DNA from: Epilithonimonas sp. JDS
Lineage (GTDB): Bacteria; Bacteroidota; Bacteroidia; Flavobacteriales; Weeksellaceae
Direction of reading: 5' to 3'
NCBI RefSeq assembly: GCF_021261315.1
Contig: NZ_JAJSAX010000005.1
Location: 1-64,000, forward strand
DNA: 64,000 bases
Of the stretch, positions 1 through 9,735 are shown in pieces (positions within the stretch are counted from its first letter, which is position 1; the number at the start of each line of letters is the position of its first letter). The position numbers and the translations under genes were made by a program. The notes under the pieces were generated by a model. It was not told the origin of the DNA. It saw nothing but the letters and a program-made list of their open reading frames with translations, and did no database searches.

Positions 1-92
1 AAATGCTTTCAAATGTAAAAGATTTGTAATCCTCAATCTCTAATTCATAACTTTTAAGATTTTCAATAATTAATTTAAAAATCAAAAAAATT

Positions 93-1019
93 ATGACGAC
101 ACAAAAAACATTTGCTCAAATCGTGGAACTATGGAAAAAAGACAAACAACTTTATGTGAAAAAGTCTAGCTTTTCGGCTTACGTCCTTTTGCTGGAAAAC
201 CATTTGTTACCTAAATTTGCGGAAGTTAGTAGTATAGAAGAAGAGGAAGTTCAGCAATTTGTTTTTCAAAAATTGGAACAGGGATTGAGCCAGAAAAGCA
301 TCAAAGATGTTCTTATCGTTTTGAAAATGGTAATGAAATTTGGGGCAAAATATAAATGGATTCAATACACGCCATTCGATATTCAATATCCAACCGTTCG
401 AGAAAATCAGAGTATTGAAGTTTTGACGAGAACGCATCAGAAAAAAGTGATGAACTATATTCAGGAACATTTTACATTCCGGAATCTGGGCGTTTACATT
501 TGTCTTTGTTCGGGAATGCGGATTGGGGAAATCTGCGCACTTACTTGGGAAGATATTGATACGGACAACGGGATTATCAACATCAGAAAAACCATTCAGC
601 GAATCTACATTATCGAAGATGGAAAACGCAGAACAGAATTGCTTCTCGATACACCAAAAACCAAGAATTCAATACGTGAAGTTCCAATGAGCAGAGACCT
701 TTTGCGAATGTTAAAGCCTTTTAAAAAAATTGTGAATCCTTTGTTTTTTGTTTTAACAAATGATGCTAAACCTACCGAGCCAAGAACTTACCGGAGTTAT
801 TATAAAAATCTGATGAAACAGCTGGAAATCCCGGAAATTAAATTCCACGGATTGCGTCATAGTTTTGCAACCCGATGTATTGAAAGCAAATGTGATTATA
901 AAACTGTGAGTGTCCTGCTAGGACATTCCAATATCAGTACAACATTGAATCTTTATGTCCATCCAAATCTAGAACAGAAGAAAAAAGCAATAGATCAAAT
1001 GTTTAAAGCATTAAAATAG
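93..1019 (+). CDS. Tyrosine recombinase / phage-type integrase
   Basis: A 308-residue site-specific recombinase that should cut and rejoin DNA through a covalent tyrosine intermediate. It has an N-terminal SAM-like core-binding region (about residues 5-100) and a C-terminal catalytic domain with Arg143 in GMRIGEICAL, His252 and Arg255 in HGLRHS, His278 in LLGHSN and Tyr288 in LNLYVHP, so all five residues I can recognise are intact. It ends 106 bp before hsdR and is closed by a strong hairpin. Enzymes of this kind next to type I restriction genes in Bacteroidota often invert hsdS specificity cassettes; that role here is inference, because no hsdS gene is in view. A general integrase role is the alternative. 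Confidence 0.93.
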   Translation: MTTQKTFAQIVELWKKDKQLYVKKSSFSAYVLLLENHLLPKFAEVSSIEEEEVQQFVFQKLEQGLSQKSIKDVLIVLKMVMKFGAKYKWIQYTPFDIQYPTVRENQSIEVLTRTHQKKVMNYIQEHFTFRNLGVYICLCSGMRIGEICALTWEDIDTDNGIINIRKTIQRIYIIEDGKRRTELLLDTPKTKNSIREVPMSRDLLRMLKPFKKIVNPLFFVLTNDAKPTEPRTYRSYYKNLMKQLEIPEIKFHGLRHSFATRCIESKCDYKTVSVLLGHSNISTTLNLYVHPNLEQKKKAIDQMFKALK

Positions 1020-1063
1020 TTTTAGTTATGATATTTTTTGTTAGATTTGATAAAACTATTAAC

Positions 1064-1100
1064 AACATTGTCAGAGTTTCAAACTCTGACAATGTTTTTT
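1064..1100 (+). terminator. Intrinsic terminator after the recombinase
   Basis: A perfect 16-bp inverted repeat (1064-1079 and 1081-1096, centred on C1080) is followed by a T run. It should stop recombinase transcription before hsdR, implying that hsdR has its own promoter. Confidence 0.85.
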
Positions 1101-1125
1101 AACCATAAAACTTGTAAACGCAAAA

Positions 1126-3984
1126 ATGTCCAGCCAGCCCGAATATATTCTTGAACAAAAATTAGTAGAACAATTACAGCAGTTAGGTCATAAGCCAGTC
1201 AGGATTTGCAACGAAGCAGATTTGATTATCAATCTAAAAACCCAGCTCGAAATTCATAATAAAAAACAATTTTCCAATAAAGAATTTGAGAAGATTTTAA
1301 ATCATCTTGCTAAAGGAAATGTTTTTGAAAAAGCTAAAATATTGCGTGACCAATTTCAGTTTACCAAAGACGACGGGAATTCGGAATGGATTGAATTCAT
1401 CAATCAGGATAGCTGGTGTCAGAATCAATTCCAAGTCACAAATCAAATTGCTCAGGAAGGAGATTATAAAAACCGTTACGATGTCACGATTCTAGTCAAC
1501 GGTTTGCCTTTGGTTCAGATAGAGCTAAAACGTCGTGGTTTGGAAATGAAAGAGGCTTTCAATCAAATCAACCGTTATCACCATCAGTCCTTCAATGCTG
1601 GAAAAGGTTTATTCAACTACGTTCAGTTGTTTGTTATCAGTAATGGCGTCAATACAAAGTATTATTCCAATAACGCCAAGCAGAGTTTTAAACAAACTTT
1701 CTTCTGGTCAGACGAGCACAATAATAATATCACACAACTTGAAGATTTTGCACAGGCATTTTTGGAGCCTTGTCACATTGCCAAGATGATTACAAAATAT
1801 ATTGTGTTGAATCAAACGTATAAAATTTTAATGGTTCTTCGACCGTACCAATATTATGCGGTAGAAAAAATCGTTGAAAGGGTTAGAAATACCGATAACA
1901 ATGGATTTATTTGGCATGCAACGGGTTCGGGTAAAACATTGACTTCGTTCAAGGCAAGTCAGATTCTCAAAGAAATTCCTAAAGTTGAAAAGGTTGTTTT
2001 TGTGGTGGATAGGAAAGATTTGGATTATCAAACGCAAAAAGAATTTGATGCTTTTGAAAAAGACAGCGTAGATGCTACAGAAAATACGGCACATCTTGTA
2101 AAGCAACTTTCTGACAATACAAAACTCATTGTAACAACTTTACAAAAGCTGAATACCGCCATTACCAAAGAAAAGCACGGTAGAAAAATAGACCGTTTAA
2201 AAGACAAAAAAGTCGTATTCATTTTTGATGAATGCCACAGAAGCCAATTCGGGGAAACACATCAAAATATTAAGAAATATTTCCAAAAAGCACAGATGAT
2301 TGGCTTTACTGGAACTCCAATTTCGGAAGTGAATTCAGTTGGAAAAATAAATGGAATTTCTGCCACTACAAATATGCTTTTCAAAGAATGTTTGCATAAA
2401 TACGTCATTACAGATGCTATCAGAGATGAAAATGTTTTGAAATTCTCTGTAGAATATGTCGGCAGATACAAAGAAAAGGAAGGTAGTAATACTTACATAG
2501 ATATGGAAGTTGAAGCTATTGATACTCAAGAGTTACTTGCAAGTCCAAAGCGTCTGGAGAAAATCACTGATTACATTATAACGGAACACGATAGAAAAAC
2601 CCATCAGAAAACTTTCAATGCGATGTTCTGTGTCAGTAGCATAGATGTTTTGCAGAAATATTGTGACCTCTTTCAAAAGAAAAAAGAAGAGGGAAAACAC
2701 AATTTGAAAATTGCAACCATCTTCAGTTATGGAACTAATGAAGAGAATAATGATGCAGACGGAAATTATCAGGAAGAAGATGTTTTGTCAATGGTTGCGG
2801 AGCCACCTGCAAAATATGGTGATTCACATAGCAGGACTGTTTTAGATCGATATATTGGTCATTATAATGAAATGTTTGGGACCAATTTTTCTACCAAAGA
2901 CAGTCAGACTTTTTATAATTATTACAATGACATTGCGAAAAGAGTCAGAAACAAAGAAGTTGATTTGATTATTGTGGTCAATATGTTTTTGACAGGATTT
3001 GACAGTCCACAACTTAATACTTTATTTGTAGATAAAAACCTGAAATATCACGGATTGATTCAGGCATTTTCAAGAACTAATAGAATTATCGGAGAGAAGA
3101 AGTCGCAGGGAAATATTGTTTGTTTCCGCAATTTAAAATCTGCTACAGATGATGCTGTTACTTTATTTTCTAATAAAGAAGCTATACAGGAAATTATCAT
3201 TCAACCCATTGAAGATTACATTGAACTTTTCAAAAATTGTTTAGAAAAATTAAAGTTGGTTGCGCCAGAAATTCAAAGTGTAGACACTTATCAAACCGAG
3301 CAGGAAAAATTTGAATTCGTTACAGCATTCCGAGAATTGATGCGTATTCTAAATGTTTTAAAATCCTTTACAGATTTTAGTTTTGAGCAATTAGAGATGA
3401 CAGAATTTGAATTTGATGGATATAAAAGTAAGTATCTTGATATTTGGACTACAATTAAGGGAAATAAAGATGGTGGCGACAAAGTCAGTATTTTAGATGA
3501 TGTTGATTTTGAATTGGAGCTCATCCATCGTGATGAAATCAATGTGAGCTATATACTTTCACTATTAGCAAATATTGCAGATATAAAAGGAATTAAACGA
3601 GAAGCGAAAATAAAAGAAATTCGTGAAATCCTATCCGGCGATGCCCAATTAAGAAGCAAAAAAGAATTAATTGAAAAATTCATAGACGAGAACTTGCCAC
3701 ATATTCCGGATGGCGATTCTGTAAGCGACGAATTTGATAATTTCTGGAATAAAGAAAGAACTGATGCTTTTGAGAAAATTGCAGAAGAAGAATCTCTTAA
3801 TAAAGAAAAATTTCAAGAAACGATTGATAGCTTTCTTTTCACTTCCAAAATACCCAAAATGAGTGATGCCTTAAAACTCTTAGAAATAAAACCAAAACTG
3901 ACCGAACGAAATAATATTGGAAAAAGAATTATTCAAAAAGTTCAGGATTTTGTGGAGGTTTTTATTGATGGGGTGGCGAGTTAA
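1126..3984 (+). CDS. hsdR: Type I restriction enzyme R subunit (HsdR)
   Basis: The motor and nuclease subunit of a type I restriction-modification complex, 952 residues, within the usual range. The N-terminal nuclease domain shows Asp119 in NRYDVTI and the E-x-K pair Glu133/Lys135 in QIELKRRG. The SF2 translocase follows, with Walker A ATGSGKT at 265-271, DECHRS at 368-373, GFTGTP at 393-398 and a later SRTNRI motif. It needs HsdM and HsdS to cut unmodified DNA; neither is in the window, so they probably lie upstream of position 1 beyond the recombinase. It reads into the mcrB-like gene with 15 bp between them, suggesting one transcript. I see no sign of decay. Confidence 0.95.
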   Translation: MSSQPEYILEQKLVEQLQQLGHKPVRICNEADLIINLKTQLEIHNKKQFSNKEFEKILNHLAKGNVFEKAKILRDQFQFTKDDGNSEWIEFINQDSWCQNQFQVTNQIAQEGDYKNRYDVTILVNGLPLVQIELKRRGLEMKEAFNQINRYHHQSFNAGKGLFNYVQLFVISNGVNTKYYSNNAKQSFKQTFFWSDEHNNNITQLEDFAQAFLEPCHIAKMITKYIVLNQTYKILMVLRPYQYYAVEKIVERVRNTDNNGFIWHATGSGKTLTSFKASQILKEIPKVEKVVFVVDRKDLDYQTQKEFDAFEKDSVDATENTAHLVKQLSDNTKLIVTTLQKLNTAITKEKHGRKIDRLKDKKVVFIFDECHRSQFGETHQNIKKYFQKAQMIGFTGTPISEVNSVGKINGISATTNMLFKECLHKYVITDAIRDENVLKFSVEYVGRYKEKEGSNTYIDMEVEAIDTQELLASPKRLEKITDYIITEHDRKTHQKTFNAMFCVSSIDVLQKYCDLFQKKKEEGKHNLKIATIFSYGTNEENNDADGNYQEEDVLSMVAEPPAKYGDSHSRTVLDRYIGHYNEMFGTNFSTKDSQTFYNYYNDIAKRVRNKEVDLIIVVNMFLTGFDSPQLNTLFVDKNLKYHGLIQAFSRTNRIIGEKKSQGNIVCFRNLKSATDDAVTLFSNKEAIQEIIIQPIEDYIELFKNCLEKLKLVAPEIQSVDTYQTEQEKFEFVTAFRELMRILNVLKSFTDFSFEQLEMTEFEFDGYKSKYLDIWTTIKGNKDGGDKVSILDDVDFELELIHRDEINVSYILSLLANIADIKGIKREAKIKEIREILSGDAQLRSKKELIEKFIDENLPHIPDGDSVSDEFDNFWNKERTDAFEKIAEEESLNKEKFQETIDSFLFTSKIPKMSDALKLLEIKPKLTERNNIGKRIIQKVQDFVEVFIDGVAS

Positions 3985-3999
3985 AAAGCATTTTTAATT

Positions 4000-6876
4000 A
4001 TGATAGATTTTAATTTACTGATAGACAGGTTTTTGAAAATAATTGACACAATTGGTAATCCTAATGAAGGATATAAATATCAGGCAATTCAGCATTTTCA
4101 AGATAATTGGAATATTGACGCTGTAAATTTTCATAAAATGTTAAAGGAGTCTTTTGCAAAGAGAGAAAATCTTTTTTATCAAAACTCTTGGGGATTTATT
4201 GATAAGTGTTCATTTCATTTTCCTGATGAAGTAAGAGAAATGTTTAAAAAACTATTCAATGAAGATGAAAATCTTGAAGTTCGTGTTTTGAGTTTTCAAG
4301 TATCAGTTGAAAAACTGTTGACCAAACTAAAAGATATTCTCAAAAGAGAAAACCTAAACTCTCAACAAGACGAAAGAACAATAAGTGCTTATCTTGCTTT
4401 CAGATTTCCTGAAAAGTATATTTTGTATATGGCCACATTTTTTAATCCTTTGGTTAAAGAGTTTGATATTTTTAGAGACGAAACAAAAAAGAATTATTCA
4501 AAATTATTAGATATTCTGCCGTCCTTTAAAAAAGCCATAGAATTGCGGAGTGATTTTATAGAAAAGTATAGAATTTTTTATACAGAACCTGATTGGGACG
4601 ATACTAATTTAATTATTCAAAATGTTCTCTATATTGTCTATAATAAAGGATTAGCTGGAATTTACAATGGTAGTTTTGATCATTTTGATCGAAGTAATTT
4701 AGAAAATTATTATCTTTTTTTAGATGAAATTATTTCTAAATTTCACTTAAAAAAAGGAGACAACAGAGTGGTTTATAATGTAGCAGAAAAGCAACTAAAT
4801 TTTACTGTTGGGCAAAAGTATGCTTGGTGTTTAAAAAGTAAAACAAAAAACAACCCTTTTAGAGTTCTTACAAATGACCAGTTTTCTCAGCAAATCGATA
4901 TTTTCAATTCAGATACAGGTAAGTTTTTAAATGATTTTAGTTTAATAAATATGCTGTCAAATGAAAGAGAAAATGTGTTTAATGCAATTGAAAATGAATT
5001 ACAAAGAACTGAAAAATCAGGTTATTATAAATACAATGATGATTTTTATGAAAGATTAGCTTTTGATAAAGATTTTAGAAGTTTAGTTTTTGATAAATTA
5101 TTAAAACCAATGAGCGATATCAACTATTGGATTTTCCAATGCAATCCTAACGAATATTATTTGTCAACAGCTTTGAGAGATGATGCTTTAAACTCTTGGA
5201 AAGTCAATGCTCACAAGAAAAAAATAAAGATTGGAGATAAAATTATCATTTGGTTGGGTGGCAAGAATGCTGGCGTTTATGCTTTAGCAAATGTAACTTC
5301 AGACATAAGAGCAGATATCGAAGATGATCCGAAATATTATAAAAAAACACCAAAAGCAAAAGATGATAGAGTTGCGATTGAAATAGAGTATAATCTTTAT
5401 CAGGCTCCAATCCTAAAAACAGAACTAGAAAATCAATCATGGTTTGCTGATATGAACGTGGGTTTTCAAGGTACCAATTTTACCTCTTCTGAAGAACATT
5501 ATAATAATATATTGGATCTAATTAATAATGATTTAAAAACTGAGAATATTATTTTAGGTATGAATTATCCTCTCAACCAAATTCTCTACGGCCCACCAGG
5601 AACCGGAAAAACTTATCATACGATTTCAAAGGCCATTGCTATTGCCAATCCCAATTTTAATCTCGATCAGAAAAGAGAAATTGTCAAGGATGAGTATGAT
5701 CGTTTGGTCAAAGAAGGTCAAATCATTTTCACCACTTTTCATCAAAGTATGAGTTATGAGGATTTTATTGAGGGTATAAAACCTATAATGAAAGAGGACG
5801 AGGGAGAATTGAGCTACGAAATACAAAGCGGAATCTTCAAAGATATATGCATCAGCGCTGCAAAAAGGAATGAAATTGCAGTAATCGATAATTTTGAGGA
5901 AACTTGGCAAAAACTCATTGAAGAAGTAAAAAGACAAATAGCAGATAAAAAATTACTAAAAATTGGTTCCTGGGAATATGGTTTGTCATCTAAGGACTCA
6001 CTCAAGTATTCATCTTTGAATTCACCTTCTCAATATACTTTTACGATTACCAAGCAAAATATCCTTGATGCCTATCAGAATAAACAAGCAAGACCTTCTG
6101 GAGCATTTCAAAAAGATATGGAAGACATCGTAAGATATATGAAAACCAATTTTAAGCTTTCTGAATATAATCACACTACTGAATCTTTTAAAACCCAAAA
6201 TCAAATAAATAAGAATTTTGTACTTATCATTGACGAAATCAACAGAGGCAACGTCTCCCAAATCTTCGGAGAACTCATCACGTTAATAGAGGACAGCAAA
6301 AGACTAGGAAAGGAAGAAAGTCTAGAAGTAACCCTGCCTTACAGCAAAGAAAAGTTTGGCGTACCATCCAATCTTTACATTATCGGAACAATGAATACCG
6401 CTGATCGCAGCGTAGAGTCTTTGGATACAGCATTACGAAGACGTTTTTGCTTCGAAGAAATGTTGCCGGATCTTGAAGTTTTGAATGGAAAGGAAATTAG
6501 TGGCATATTTCTAAGAGAATTATTGGAAACCATCAACAAAAGGGTAGAGATATTACTGGACAGAGATCATACCATTGGACATTCTTATTTCATCAATATC
6601 AAATCTGAAGACGATCTGAAGAATACTTTTAAAAATAATATTATTCCTCTGCTACAGGAGTATTTCTATGGCGATTATGAAAAAATAGGAATGATCCTTG
6701 GAAATGGCTTTTTTGAAGACTCAGAGAAATATGATAAAAGCTTATTTGCCAGTTTTGCTACACAGAATTATCCTGATGCAGGAAATCTAATCAGGCTGAG
6801 AACCATTAATGAAAGTTTTAATATCATCACGGCTTTGGAAATTCTTTTGAAAAAAGAAAAAGCGACTAATGAATAG
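4000..6876 (+). CDS. EVE-domain McrB-like GTPase (type IV restriction)
   Basis: A 958-residue protein resembling McrB, the AAA+ GTPase of modification-dependent restriction. The first ~365 residues match nothing I recognise. Residues ~372-510 look like an EVE (PUA-fold) domain, beginning NYWIFQCNPNEYY; this fold reads modified cytosines in other McrB-like proteins. The AAA+ module has Walker A GPPGTGKT (~531-538), an inserted region, Walker B LIIDEINRG (~741) and the McrB signature MNTADRS (~794) followed by ALRRRF. The stop overlaps the mcrC-like start by 8 bp, so the two are translationally coupled. The system should act on incoming DNA with modified bases; the base recognised cannot be told from sequence. 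Confidence 0.9.
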   Translation: MIDFNLLIDRFLKIIDTIGNPNEGYKYQAIQHFQDNWNIDAVNFHKMLKESFAKRENLFYQNSWGFIDKCSFHFPDEVREMFKKLFNEDENLEVRVLSFQVSVEKLLTKLKDILKRENLNSQQDERTISAYLAFRFPEKYILYMATFFNPLVKEFDIFRDETKKNYSKLLDILPSFKKAIELRSDFIEKYRIFYTEPDWDDTNLIIQNVLYIVYNKGLAGIYNGSFDHFDRSNLENYYLFLDEIISKFHLKKGDNRVVYNVAEKQLNFTVGQKYAWCLKSKTKNNPFRVLTNDQFSQQIDIFNSDTGKFLNDFSLINMLSNERENVFNAIENELQRTEKSGYYKYNDDFYERLAFDKDFRSLVFDKLLKPMSDINYWIFQCNPNEYYLSTALRDDALNSWKVNAHKKKIKIGDKIIIWLGGKNAGVYALANVTSDIRADIEDDPKYYKKTPKAKDDRVAIEIEYNLYQAPILKTELENQSWFADMNVGFQGTNFTSSEEHYNNILDLINNDLKTENIILGMNYPLNQILYGPPGTGKTYHTISKAIAIANPNFNLDQKREIVKDEYDRLVKEGQIIFTTFHQSMSYEDFIEGIKPIMKEDEGELSYEIQSGIFKDICISAAKRNEIAVIDNFEETWQKLIEEVKRQIADKKLLKIGSWEYGLSSKDSLKYSSLNSPSQYTFTITKQNILDAYQNKQARPSGAFQKDMEDIVRYMKTNFKLSEYNHTTESFKTQNQINKNFVLIIDEINRGNVSQIFGELITLIEDSKRLGKEESLEVTLPYSKEKFGVPSNLYIIGTMNTADRSVESLDTALRRRFCFEEMLPDLEVLNGKEISGIFLRELLETINKRVEILLDRDHTIGHSYFINIKSEDDLKNTFKNNIIPLLQEYFYGDYEKIGMILGNGFFEDSEKYDKSLFASFATQNYPDAGNLIRLRTINESFNIITALEILLKKEKATNE

Positions 6877-8143
6877 AATTCAGGTTTTTGAACATAGCTT
6901 TTTACCCATTGAGAGAGGTAAGTTTGAACAGCGTCATTTTGTAGCGTTGTCGAAGCTTAACGCTTTACACAATTACCAATATTTTGATCTGAAACATAAT
7001 GGGGTAGTGTTTAAACAATTTGTGGGTGTGATTCAAATTGATGGATTGACTATTGAGATCTTACCAAAAGTAGATAAAAATGAAGATGACAGTGAAGCCT
7101 CAAAAAAGAAATGGCAGTCTGTCTTAATTGAAATGCTTCGTATAACCAGGAAACTTAAAATTCAGCAAGTTGGTCAGGCTAATGTGGCAAAGCAATCTAT
7201 CCATTTACTCGATATTTATTTTGAATGGTTTCTGAATGAAGTGCAATTGCTCATTCGTCAGGGATTAATCAAACAATATTACAAAGAAACTGGAAATGTA
7301 AAAGCACTGAAAGGCAAACTTGAATTTGCAGGTCACATTCAGAAGAATCTTGTTCACAAAGAAAAATTCTACACCACGCATCAAGTTTATGATAAAGACC
7401 ACTTGATACACCAGGTTTTAGGACAGGCTTTGGAAATTATTGCTACGTTATCGAAAGGAAGTTACCTCTACAGCAAGTGTAAAAAGGTACAACTTGATTT
7501 TCCTGAGGTGAAACCAATCAAAGCCAACGAAAATACGTTTTCGCAAATTCCCAAGTCAAGAAAGACCGCACCTTATGAAAATGCTTTAGCAATCGCAAGA
7601 TTGATTATTCTCAATTATGCTCCGAATGTTTCCAGCGGTTCAGAAAAGATGCTGGCTTTGCTTTTTGATATGAACAGTCTTTGGGAAGAATATATTTTGG
7701 CTAGATTAAAACAAGCTTATCAGAATACTGAAATCACAGTATATGGACAAGATTCAAAAAATTTTTGGAATGGAATTACAATACGTCCGGATATTGTAGT
7801 GAAGAAGAATGATGAGGTTGTTTTAATTATTGATACAAAGTGGAAGAATATCGATCAATCGCTACCTTCCACCCACGACCTGAGGCAGATGTACATCTAC
7901 AATGAGTATTGGAAAAGTACAAAGTCGCTTTTGTTGTATCCTTCCAATGATATTAGTTTAAAAGATTTCAAATGTTTTGAAAAAATAGAAGAGGAGGAAC
8001 ATCACCAATGTGCCTTAGGTAAAATCTCTATTTTTAATGAAGAAAACAAATTGGATGCAAACATAGGTGCGATGATAATATCACAAGCCCTCGGCAACCA
8101 AAAACATCCCGCTCCTCCGCAGCTCCCACAAGACTACCTATAA
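6869..8143 (+). CDS. McrC-like restriction nuclease subunit
   Basis: A 424-residue partner of the upstream McrB-like GTPase. An N-terminal all-beta/alpha region is followed by a PD-(D/E)XK nuclease core near the C-terminus: Asp in IRPDIVVK (~residue 305) and the DTK triplet in LIIDTKWKN (~320). McrC stimulates the McrB GTPase and supplies the cutting centre. The start codon lies inside the 3' end of the mcrB-like gene, in another frame. The last ~15 residues are proline-rich. No terminator is obvious before the repeat region that follows. Confidence 0.9.
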   Translation: MNRIQVFEHSFLPIERGKFEQRHFVALSKLNALHNYQYFDLKHNGVVFKQFVGVIQIDGLTIEILPKVDKNEDDSEASKKKWQSVLIEMLRITRKLKIQQVGQANVAKQSIHLLDIYFEWFLNEVQLLIRQGLIKQYYKETGNVKALKGKLEFAGHIQKNLVHKEKFYTTHQVYDKDHLIHQVLGQALEIIATLSKGSYLYSKCKKVQLDFPEVKPIKANENTFSQIPKSRKTAPYENALAIARLIILNYAPNVSSGSEKMLALLFDMNSLWEEYILARLKQAYQNTEITVYGQDSKNFWNGITIRPDIVVKKNDEVVLIIDTKWKNIDQSLPSTHDLRQMYIYNEYWKSTKSLLLYPSNDISLKDFKCFEKIEEEEHHQCALGKISIFNEENKLDANIGAMIISQALGNQKHPAPPQLPQDYL

Positions 8144-8153
8144 TCTCGCTACA

Positions 8154-8290
8154 AACATTCCCCTCCTCCGGAGGGATGCCCAAAGGGCGAGGTGGTCAAT
8201 TAGCAAACCAATCCCACAATATCCTTTAAACACTCAAAAATTTTGCTCCCTTTTTAAAGTTGCAGAAATAAAAATTTTCCAACAACCCCA
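8154..8290. repeat. Long dispersed repeat, copy 1
   Basis: About 137 bp, repeated at 8374-8511 with a 220-bp offset. The core contains the palindrome CCTCCGGAGG followed by the hairpin TGCCCAAAGGGC and GGTGGTCAATTAGCAAACC. The 5' ~60 bp are nearly identical; the 3' part has diverged but keeps ATTTTGCTCCCTTT and ATTTTCCAACAACCC. Confidence 0.9.
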
Positions 8291-8373
8291 AAACTATTTT
8301 TTAATAAGGATGTTTTGATGAGCATATTGACAAATGTTGTTCGCCCTAAATTTAAATTAATCAATCGCTTAAG

Positions 8374-8511
8374 AACATTCCCCTCCTCCGGAGGGGTGCC
8401 CAAAGGGCGGGGTGGTCAATTAGCAAACCAAATCCCACAATATCCTTTGAAACCCTAAAAATTTTGCTCCCTTTAGGGTCGGGGCAACAAAATTTTCCAA
8501 CAACCCAAACT
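8374..8511. repeat. Long dispersed repeat, copy 2
   Basis: Second direct copy of the 8154-8290 element, with only a few changes in its first 60 bp. The stretch 8144-8725 carries no gene I can support; it holds these two copies, A/C-rich DNA and a minus-strand terminator. Confidence 0.9.
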
Positions 8512-8629
8512 TATCCCAACAACTCCATTAATCCCATCAAAAATCCCAACTTTATAACACACCATTTTTGACAAAGTCAAACCTAAAACGCCAGCCTTTA
8601 AAAAAAAAGAACCCATACCCTCGTGTAAA

Positions 8630-8664
8630 CAAAAAGCGCAACATCATCCAGACATTGCACTTTT
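8630..8664 (-). terminator. Terminator for the DUF6266 gene
   Basis: Reading the minus strand, AAAAGTGCAA pairs with TTGCGCTTTT around a short loop and is followed by a T-rich tail. It lies about 60 bp after the DUF6266 stop. Confidence 0.7.
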
Positions 8665-8725
8665 CAAAAAACAGAGTAGCCTCCAACTCCCCAATCCTCA
8701 AACTTTCCAACCCTCAAAACTCCAC

Positions 8726-9370
8726 CTAACTCACCACCACACTCCCAACATACTCAGAGATAGAAACCCTCGTCCCATCAGCATTTAGCAGACAAAGCCA
8801 TACATGCACCGTCTTCCCGACAAATTTATTGAGCAGGTTCACTGTGGCGGTTGTGTCAGCTCTGGTCGCAATGTTGCGCATCAGTTTCGGACGGTTTTCA
8901 TCATCAGCACAATAGAGGATGCAGATTTCATCGGTCGGCTGTGCATCGGTGCCATCGCTGTTGTCTTCCCACGTTACAGTAAAAGTAGAAGTGGTTGCAG
9001 AAGTAAGATTGTTTAGCGGAACTTCCGGCAGGTCACCTTTCGAGAACAGAATGTCCTCATTCATGCGGGTAATGGTCAGCTTTGTGAAATCAATTTGATA
9101 GGCATTCATAATATTGGTCATCGCAAGGTTGTAGCGCGACCGCATTCCGGAACGCTCTCCAAAATATTGGCTGGCAAACGATTTGTAACCGGAGATGAAA
9201 AGAGCAGATAAACTCATACGTTCTTTAACCAAAGCCTGCTTCGGAGTTGCAGGCTTATCATTCTTCTTCGGGCGGATTCTGGAGATCTCGGTTCCGAAGA
9301 CATTAGCAATCACGATACGGCCGGTACGCCCTTTGGTACCGCCTAAAATGGAGTCAGTAACTTTTCCCAT
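8726..9370 (-). CDS. DUF6266 family protein
   Basis: A 214-residue protein matching, from memory, the Bacteroidota-specific DUF6266 family of unknown function. Family-like features are the N-terminus MGKVTDSILGGTKGRTG, the following basic RPKKNDKPATPKQ segment and a C-terminal half of alternating beta strands that resembles an Ig-like fold (~110-214). No signal peptide or membrane segment is visible. It stands alone in accessory DNA, with an 11-bp repeat array about 115 bp upstream of its start and its own terminator. Proteins of this family are often found alone or in multiple copies; no reaction can be assigned. Confidence 0.8.
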   Translation of the reverse strand: MGKVTDSILGGTKGRTGRIVIANVFGTEISRIRPKKNDKPATPKQALVKERMSLSALFISGYKSFASQYFGERSGMRSRYNLAMTNIMNAYQIDFTKLTITRMNEDILFSKGDLPEVPLNNLTSATTSTFTVTWEDNSDGTDAQPTDEICILYCADDENRPKLMRNIATRADTTATVNLLNKFVGKTVHVWLCLLNADGTRVSISEYVGSVVVS

Positions 9371-9484
9371 GATAAATAGATTTTTTTTGTTTATTGATGT
9401 AAAGTTGAAAAAAATACCAACCCGAAATTTTTATTTACCGCCTTTTACTTCATTTTACCAAACCTTACCGTACATTGCCACTTT

Positions 9485-9572
9485 CCGTATCCCCGCTGTA
9501 TCAATTCTGTATCCGTTCTGTATCCCCACCGTATCCATTCCGCATTCCTCCCGCATCCTTCCGGTATCAATA
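9485..9572. repeat. Eight tandem copies of an 11-bp unit
   Basis: Eight contiguous 11-bp units begin at 9485, 9496, 9507, 9518, 9529, 9540, 9551 and 9562, with consensus CYGTATCCNNT (minus strand: GGATACRG). The phase never slips although the sequence varies. It lies upstream of the DUF6266 gene on the other strand. Confidence 0.85.
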
Positions 9573-9735
9573 CCCTAAACTCCATTTACAAATTAAACCT
9601 CCACCCATCACCTATCATCCATCATTTATCACCCATCATCTCCAACCTAAAACCTTCCACCTGAAAAAAAAAGACAGACTCACCGCCTGCCTATAAAAAT
9701 TCATAATACCTAACTAATAATTATTAGAGCTTACC

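Noticed and set aside
1-92. Ends of genes running off the left edge (a 30-codon open minus frame; a plus frame ending in TAA at 29)
   Set aside because: Too short to support; the minus frame has no clear start and neither has a recognisable motif.
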